The notes beneath the pieces are model-generated. The model was not told the DNA's origin and did not search any database. It was given only the letters and a program-made list of their open reading frames with translations. Positions 58,248 through 64,000 of a DNA stretch of 64,000 nucleotides are shown here, in pieces. The DNA lies in the NCBI RefSeq assembly GCF_029227915.1, contig NC_079876.1, positions 29,547,828-29,611,827 on the forward strand. Direction: 5' to 3'. Every line of letters starts with the position of its first letter. Positions within the stretch are counted from its first letter, which is position 1. The position numbers and the translations under genes are program-made. Origin of the DNA: Hydractinia symbiolongicarpus (Eukaryota; Cnidaria; Hydrozoa; Anthoathecata; Hydractiniidae).

Positions 58248-58330
58248 TACCAGAGGTGGGGTTCGAACCCATGCGGACAATAGTCCATTGGAACTTAAGT
58301 CCAACGCCTTAACCACTCGGCCACCCTGGT
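58248..58330 (-). tRNA. trnL-UAA: tRNA-Leu(UAA) copy 125
   Basis: Plain class M. Confidence 0.92.
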
Positions 58331-58453
58331 TGAAATTTCAAGTTAATAAGGTTACTTGAACTTGGAAAACAACGTATCATGTTAACAAATTTCCACGGTT
58401 AAAACTCTCCAAGCATCCCTCAATCTTCTTATCACACAGGTTAGCCTAGCTAA

Positions 58454-58536
58454 TACCAGAGGTGGGGTTCGAACCCATGCGGACAATAGTCCCTTGAAAC
58501 TTAAGTCCAACGCCTTAACCACTCGGCCACCCTGGT
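58454..58536 (-). tRNA. trnL-UAA: tRNA-Leu(UAA) copy 126
   Basis: Class M in a 206-bp short unit; anticodon stem G30.U40 wobble, U44 to G. Confidence 0.87.
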
Positions 58537-58906
58537 TGAAATTTCAAGTTAGTAAGGTTACTTGAACTTGGAAAAAGTACTGGCAATGAATCTTACTATT
58601 TTAAATCGCGCAAGAGCATTACCATTTGACGATCTTCAAATTTTTGAATAATTTGCCCTTTTGATAACTCGACAAAATGAATGGAACTGCAAAATGGGAT
58701 GGTAATATTTGGGACTTTGAGTTTGAAAGTTTCAGATATGGAAGGCATTATTGCGTATCGTGAAGTAACGGCTGGTAGAATTATTGGGGCTATTATATTT
58801 TGCCCAGTGGGATAATTTAACACAACGTATCATGTTAACACATTTCCACGGTTAAAACTCTCCAAGCAACCCTCAATCTTTTTATCGCACAGGTTAGCCT
58901 AGCTAA

Positions 58907-58989
58907 TACCAGAGGTGGGGTTCGAACCCATGCGGACAATAGTCCATTGGAACTTAAGTCCAACGACTTAACCACTCGGCCACCCTGGT
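58907..58989 (-). tRNA. trnL-UAA: tRNA-Leu(UAA) copy 127
   Basis: Class M with D-stem C11.U24. Confidence 0.82.
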
Positions 58990-59360
58990 TGAAATTTCAA
59001 GTTAATAAGGTTACTTGAACTTGGAAAAAGTACTGGCAATGAATCTTATTATTTTAAATCGCGCAAGAGCAATACCATTTGACGACCTTCAGACTTTTCA
59101 ATAATTTGCCGTTTTGATAACTCAACAGATTGACTGGAACTGCAAACAAGTATGGTAATATCTGTGATTTTGAGTTTGAAAGTTTGAGACATGGAAAGAA
59201 TAATTGCGCATTATGAAATAACGGCTGGTACAACTATTGCAGCTATTCTACCTCTCCAAGTTCGATACTTCGTCACAACGTGTCATGGCAAACACGTTTC
59301 CACGATTAAAACTCGACAAGCATCCCTCAATCTTCTTATCACACAGGTTAGCCTAGCTAA

Positions 59361-59443
59361 TACCAGAGGTGGGGTTCGAACCCACTCGGACAATCGTCCA
59401 TTGGAACTTAAGTCCAACGCCTTAACCACTCGGACACCCTGGT
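59361..59443 (-). tRNA. trnL-UAA: tRNA-Leu(UAA) copy 128
   Basis: Class G; G10 to U opens the D-stem and breaks box A (TGTCCGAGTGG). Confidence 0.77.
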
Positions 59444-59813
59444 TGAAAATTCAAGTTAATAAGGTTACTTGAACTTGGAAAAAGTACTGGCAATGAATCT
59501 TATTATTTTAAATCGCGGAAGAGCATTACCATTTGACGACCTTCAGATTTTTTAATAATTTTCCATTTTGAAAGCTGAACAAAATGAATGGAGCTGTAAA
59601 AAAGGATGGTAATATTTGGGATTTGGAGTTTGAATGTTTGAGATATGGAAGGCATTATTGCGCATCGTGAAGTAACGGCTGGTAGAACTATTGGGGCTAT
59701 TCTATTTCGCCCTGTGGGATAATTCAACACAACGTATCATGTTAACACATTTCTACGGTTAAAACTTTCCAAGCATCCCTCAATCTTCTTATCACACAGG
59801 TTAGCCTAGCTAA

Positions 59814-59896
59814 TACCAGAGGTGGGGTTCGAACCCATGCGGACAATAGTCCCTTGAAACTTAAGTCCAACGCCTTAACCACTCGGCCACCCTGGT
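59814..59896 (-). tRNA. trnL-UAA: tRNA-Leu(UAA) copy 129
   Basis: Same allele as copy 126. Confidence 0.87.
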
Positions 59897-60019
59897 TGAA
59901 ATTTCAAGTTAATAAGGTTACTTGAACTTGGAAAACAACGGATCATGTTAACAAATTTCCACGGTTAAAACTCTCCAAGCATCCCTCAATCTTCTTATCA
60001 CACAGGTTAGCCTAGCTAA

Positions 60020-60102
60020 TACCAGAGGTGGGGTTCGAACCCATGCGGACAATAGTCCCTTGAAACTTAAGTCCAACGTCTTAACCATTCGGCCACCCTG
60101 GT
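60020..60102 (-). tRNA. trnL-UAA: tRNA-Leu(UAA) copy 130
   Basis: Copy 126 allele in a 206-bp short unit, plus D-stem C11.A24 and D-loop GAATGG. Confidence 0.74.
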
Positions 60103-60472
60103 TGAAATTTCAAGTTAGTAAGGTTACTTGAACTTTGAAAAAGTACTGGCAATGAATCTTAATATTTTAAATCGCGCAAGAGCATTACCATTTGACGATC
60201 TTCAGATTTTCGAATAATTTGCCCTTTTGATAACTCGACAAAATGAATGGAACTGCAAAATGGGATGGTAATATTTGGGACTTTGAGTTTGAAAGTTTCA
60301 GATATGGAAGGCATTATTGCGTATCGTGAAGTAACGGCTGGTAGAACTATTGGGGCTATTCTTTTTCGCCCTGTGGGATAATTCAACACAACGTATCATG
60401 TTAACACATTTCTACGGTTAAAACTCGCCAAGCATCCCTCAATCTTCTTATCACACAGGTTAGCCTAGCTAA

Positions 60473-60555
60473 TACCAGAGATGGGGTTCGAACCCATGCG
60501 GACAATAGTCCATTGGAACTTAAGTCCAACGCCTTAACCACTCGGCCACCCTGGT
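60473..60555 (-). tRNA. trnL-UAA: tRNA-Leu(UAA) copy 131
   Basis: Clean class A, identical to copy 101 in the tRNA. Confidence 0.95.
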
Positions 60556-60925
60556 TGAAATTTCAAGTTAATAAGGTTACTTGAACTTGGAAAAAGTACT
60601 GGCAATGAATCTTATTATTTTAAATCGCGCAAGAGCATTACCATTTGACGACCTTCAGATTTTTCAATAATTTGCCGTTTTGATAACTCAACAGATTGAC
60701 TGGAACTGCAAAAAATTATGGCAATATTTGTGATCTTGAGTTTGAAAGTTTGAGACATGGAAGGAATAATTGCGCATTGTGAAATAACGGCTGGTACAAC
60801 TATTGCAGCTGTTCTACCTCTCCAAGTTCGATATTTCACCACAAGGTATCATGTTAACGCATTTCCACGGTTAAAACTCTCCAAGCGTCCCTCAATCTTC
60901 TTATCACACAGGTTAGCCTAGCTAA

Positions 60926-61008
60926 TACCAGAGGTGGGGTTCGAACCCACGCGGACAATCGTCCATTGGAACTTAAGTCCAACGCCTTAACCGCTCGGCC
61001 ACCCTGGT
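60926..61008 (-). tRNA. trnL-UAA: tRNA-Leu(UAA) copy 132
   Basis: Consensus except D-loop GAGCGG, allowed in box A (Y position). Confidence 0.94.
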
Positions 61009-61379
61009 TGAAATTTCAGGTTAATAAGGTTACTTGATCTTGAAAAAAGTACTGGGAATGAACCTTAGTATTTTAAATCGCGCAAGAGCATTAACATCTG
61101 TCGATCTTCTTATTTCTTTAATAATTTGCCGTTTTGATAATTCGACAAAATGACTGGAACTGCAAAAAGGGATAGTAATATTTGGGATTTTGAGTTTGAA
61201 AATTTGAGAAATGGAAGGACTAATTGCGCATTGTGAAATAACGGCTGGTACAACTATTGCAGTTGTTCTATTTCTCCAGGTTCGATACTTCGCCAGAACG
61301 TGTCATGGCAAACACATTTCCACGTTTAAATTCTCCAAGCATCCTTCAATAATCTTATCACCGAGATAAACCTAGTTAA

Positions 61380-61462
61380 TACCAGAGGTGGGGTTCGCAC
61401 CCACGCGGACAATCGTCCATTGGAACTTAAGTCCAACGCCTTAACCACTCGGCCACCCTGGT
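61380..61462 (-). tRNA. trnL-UAA: tRNA-Leu(UAA) copy 133
   Basis: Consensus except U55 to G (T-loop TGCGAAC), which removes the pseudouridine site and damages box B. Confidence 0.8.
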
Positions 61463-61832
61463 TAAATTTTCAGGTTACCAAGGTTACTTGAACTTGGAAA
61501 ACGTACTGGCAATGAACCTTAGTATTCAAAATCGCGCAAGAGCACTACCATTTGACGACCTTTAGATTTTTCAATAATTTACCCTTTTGATAACGCAACA
61601 AAATGAATGAAACTGCAAAATGGGATGGTAATATTTGGGATTTTAAGTTTGAAAGTGTCAGATATGGAAGGCATTATTGCGTATCGTGAAGTAAGGGCTG
61701 GTAGAATTATTGGGGCTATTCTATTTCGCCCTGTGGGATAATTCAACACAACGTGTCATGTTAACATATTTCCACGGTTAAATATCTACAAGCATCCCTC
61801 AATCTTCTTATCACACAGGTTAGCCTAGCTAA

Positions 61833-61915
61833 TACCAGAGGTGGGGTTCGCACCCACGCGGACAATCGTCCATTGGAACTTAAGTCCAACGCCTTAACCA
61901 CTTGGCCACCCTGGT
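61833..61915 (-). tRNA. trnL-UAA: tRNA-Leu(UAA) copy 134
   Basis: U55 to G like its neighbour, plus D-loop AAGTGG. Confidence 0.79.
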
Positions 61916-62285
61916 TAAATTTTCAGGTTAACAAGGTTACTTGAACTTGGAAAACGTACTGGCAATGAACCTTAGTATTCAAAATCGCGCAAGAGCACTA
62001 CCATTTGACGACCTTCAGATTTTTCAATAATTTACCCTTTTGATAACGCAACAAAATGAATGAAACTGCAAAATGGGATGGTAATATTTGGGATTTTAAG
62101 TTTGAAAGTGTCAGATATGGAAGGCATTATTGCGTATCGTGAAGTAAGGGCTGGTAGAATTATTGGGGCTATTCTATTTCGCCCTGTGGGATAATTCAAC
62201 ACAACGTGTCATGTTAACATATTTCCACGGTTAAATCTCTCCAAGCATCCCTCAATCTTCTTATCACACAGGTTAGCCTAGCTAA

Positions 62286-62368
62286 TACCAGAGGTGGGGT
62301 TCGCACCCATGCGGACATAAGTCCATTGGAACTTAAGTCCAACGCCTTAACCACTCGACCACCCTGGT
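62286..62368 (-). tRNA. trnL-UAA: tRNA-Leu(UAA) copy 135
   Basis: U55 to G on a class M background (A49.C65), altered variable loop, D-stem U11.G24. Confidence 0.75.
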
Positions 62369-62739
62369 TGAAATTTCAAGTTAATAAGGTTACTTGAACT
62401 TGGAAAAAGTACTGGCAATGAATCTTATTATTTTAAATCGCGCAAGAGCATTACCATTTGACGACCTTCAGACTTTTCAATAATTTGCCGTTTTGATAAC
62501 TCAACAGATTGACTAGAACGGCAAAAAATTATGGCAATATCTCTGATTTTGAGTTTGAAAGTTTGAGACATGGAAGGAATAATTGCGCATTGTGAATTAA
62601 CGGCTGGTACAACTATTGCAGCTGTTCTACCTCTCCAAGTTCGATACTTCGCCACAACGTGTCATGGCAAACACATTTCCACGATTAAAACTCTACAAGC
62701 ATCCCTCAATCTTCTTATCACACAGGTTAGCCTAGCTAA

Positions 62740-62822
62740 TACCAGAGGTGGGGTTCGAACCCACGCGGACAATCGTCCATTGGAACTTAAGTCCAACGCC
62801 TTAACCACTTGGCCACCCTGGT
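62740..62822 (-). tRNA. trnL-UAA: tRNA-Leu(UAA) copy 136
   Basis: Consensus except G13 to A in the D-loop; box A still fits. Confidence 0.94.
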
Positions 62823-63184
62823 TGAACATTCAGGTTAATAAGGTTACTTGAATTTGGAAAGGGTACGGGAAATGAACCTTGGTATTCTAAATCGCCCAAG
62901 AGCATTACCATTTGACGAAATTCAGATTTTTTTATAATTTTCCATTTTGAAAGCTCAAAAAAATGAATGGAGCTGTAAAAAAGGATGGTAATATTTGGGA
63001 TTTGGAGTTTGAGATATGGAAGGCATTATTGCGCATCGTGAAGTAACGGCTGGTAGAACTATTGGGGCTATTCTTTTTCGCCCTGTGGGATAATTCAACA
63101 CAACGTATCATGTTAACACATTTCTACGGTTAAAACTCGCCAAGCATCCCTCAATCTTCTTATCACACAGGTTAGCCTAGCTAA

Positions 63185-63267
63185 TACCAGAGATGGGGTT
63201 CGAACCCATGCGGACAATAGTCCATTGGAACTTAAGTCCAACGCCTTAACCACTCGGCCACCCTGGT
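63185..63267 (-). tRNA. trnL-UAA: tRNA-Leu(UAA) copy 137
   Basis: Clean class A. The preceding spacer has lost 8-9 bases, giving a 445-bp spacing. Confidence 0.95.
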
Positions 63268-63638
63268 TGAAATTTCAAGTTAATAAGGTTACTTGAACTT
63301 GGAAAAAGTACTGGCAATGAATCTTATTATTTTAAATCGCGCAAGAGCATTACCATTTGACGACCTTCAGACTTTTCAATAATTTGCCGTTTTGATAACT
63401 CAACAGATTGACTAGAACGGCAAAAAATTATGGCAATATCTCTGATTTTGAGTTTGAAAGTTTGAGACATGGAAGGAATAATTGCGCATTGTGAATTAAC
63501 GGCTGGTACAACTATTGCAGCTGTTCTACCTCTCCAAGTTCGATACTTCGCCACAACGTGTCATGGCAAACACATTTCCACGATTAAAACTCTACAAGCA
63601 TCCCTCAATCTACTTATCACACAGGTTAGCCTAGCTAA

Positions 63639-63721
63639 TACCAGAGGTGGGGTTCGAACCCACGCGGACAATCGTCCATTGGAACTTAAGTCCAACGCCT
63701 TAACCACTTGGCCACCCTGGT
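63639..63721 (-). tRNA. trnL-UAA: tRNA-Leu(UAA) copy 138
   Basis: Same as copy 136, 899 bp upstream. Last tRNA before the window edge. Confidence 0.94.
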
Positions 63722-64000
63722 TGAACATTCAGGTTAATAAGGTTACTTGAATTTGGAAAGGGTACGGGAAATGAACCTTGGTATTCTAAATCGCCCAAGA
63801 GCATTACCATTTGACGAAATTCAGATTTTTTTATAATTTTCCATTTTGAAAGCTCAAAAAAATGAATGGAGCTGTAAAAAAGGATGGTAATATTTGGGAT
63901 TTGGAGTTTGAGATATGGAAGGCATTATTGCGCATCGTGAAGTAACGGCTGGTAGAACTATTGGGGCTATTCTTTTTCGCCCTGTGGGATAATTCAACAC

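Larger units (their letters stand above)
61463..62368. repeat. near-identical adjacent monomers with the U55G allele
   Basis: Units of copies 134 and 135 repeat at 453 bp with very few differences in spacer; with copy 133 they share T-loop TGCGAAC. Confidence 0.82.
27784..64000 (-). repeat. tRNA-Leu(UAA) tandem array, right part (copies 54-138)
   Basis: Continuation of the same array after the LINE, same orientation and period. It runs off the window end inside a unit, so the array extends further. It differs from the left part in carrying nine 206-bp short units and more copies with the G49-C65 or A49-U65 T-stem. Spacers hold the same AT-rich leader, central and trailer segments and no other gene that I can recognise. 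Confidence 0.97.
62369..64000. repeat. 899-bp tandem duplication running off the window
   Basis: 62369-63267 is repeated from 63268 with hardly any change (one seen near 63611). The second copy is cut by the window end. Confidence 0.88.

Noticed and set aside
316-63750. Plus-strand open frames of 77-113 codons with the core GVRTHADNRPLELKSNALTT
   Set aside because: They are translations of the antisense strand of the tRNA plus trailer; the core is the complement of the tRNA-Leu T, variable, anticodon and D arms. Such peptides are known artefacts of tRNA-Leu loci.
1-64000. CRISPR array
   Set aside because: The repeats are 453 bp with a tRNA in each and similar, not unique, spacers; context is eukaryotic.
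1-64000. Tandemly amplified tRNA-derived SINE
   Set aside because: The tRNA is full length, well folded, has A73 and matches a canonical tRNA-Leu; there is no 3' tail and no target-site duplications around units. A SINE origin of the spacer cannot be fully excluded.

Overview
The window is one head-to-tail array of cytosolic-type tRNA-Leu(UAA) genes, all on the minus strand, interrupted once by a decayed non-LTR retrotransposon. I located 138 tRNA or tRNA-relic copies, most spaced about 453 bp apart. The tRNA is intronless: 82 nt plus discriminator A73, with a long variable arm, anticodon UAA and internal pol III box A and box B. It closely resembles vertebrate cytosolic tRNA-Leu(UAA) as I remember it. 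Eleven copies are identical over all 83 positions. The organism is a eukaryote, most likely a metazoan: the genes have a pol III promoter layout and no encoded CCA, and the retrotransposon is a CR1/Jockey-like EN-RT element. The C-terminal Cys-rich ending of its RT resembles elements I associate with cnidarians, but that is a guess. No host protein-coding gene is visible.

Layout. 1-24350: copies 1-53, including tandemly duplicated blocks of 5, 7 and 3 monomers (2272, 3169 and 1358 bp) and a divergent sub-array at 21.7-24 kb with a 983-bp tandem block carrying a 78-bp internal duplication. 24351-27783: a 3.4-kb 5'-truncated LINE on the minus strand, broken by one in-frame stop and at least three frameshifts, inserted 25 bp downstream of tRNA copy 54. 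27784-64000: copies 54-138, with a 1110-bp block, an apparently perfect 3628-bp (8-monomer) tandem duplication, 907-bp dimers, a 2020-bp block and a terminal 899-bp block. Nine units are only 206 bp long and share one deletion junction.

Each monomer, read in gene sense, holds about 250 bp of AT-rich spacer, a roughly 90-bp leader often ending in the palindrome TGAAATTTCA, the tRNA, and a trailer. The trailer starts immediately after A73 with a 5-bp hairpin (TTAGC-UAG-GCUAA) and usually reaches a T4 pol III terminator 50 nt downstream. A second trailer class has TTTAAA and no T4. By eye the tRNA is far more conserved than the spacer. Base pair 49:65 occurs as G-C, A.C, G.U and A-U in different copies, so a compensatory pair change sits inside one array. 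Several copies are clearly dead: deletions in the T arm, a 6-nt anticodon loop, loss of U33, a T4 inside the variable arm. One copy (35214-35296) reads UAG instead of UAA. The array looks like a gene family evolving as a satellite: unequal crossover and conversion spread both good and damaged alleles.
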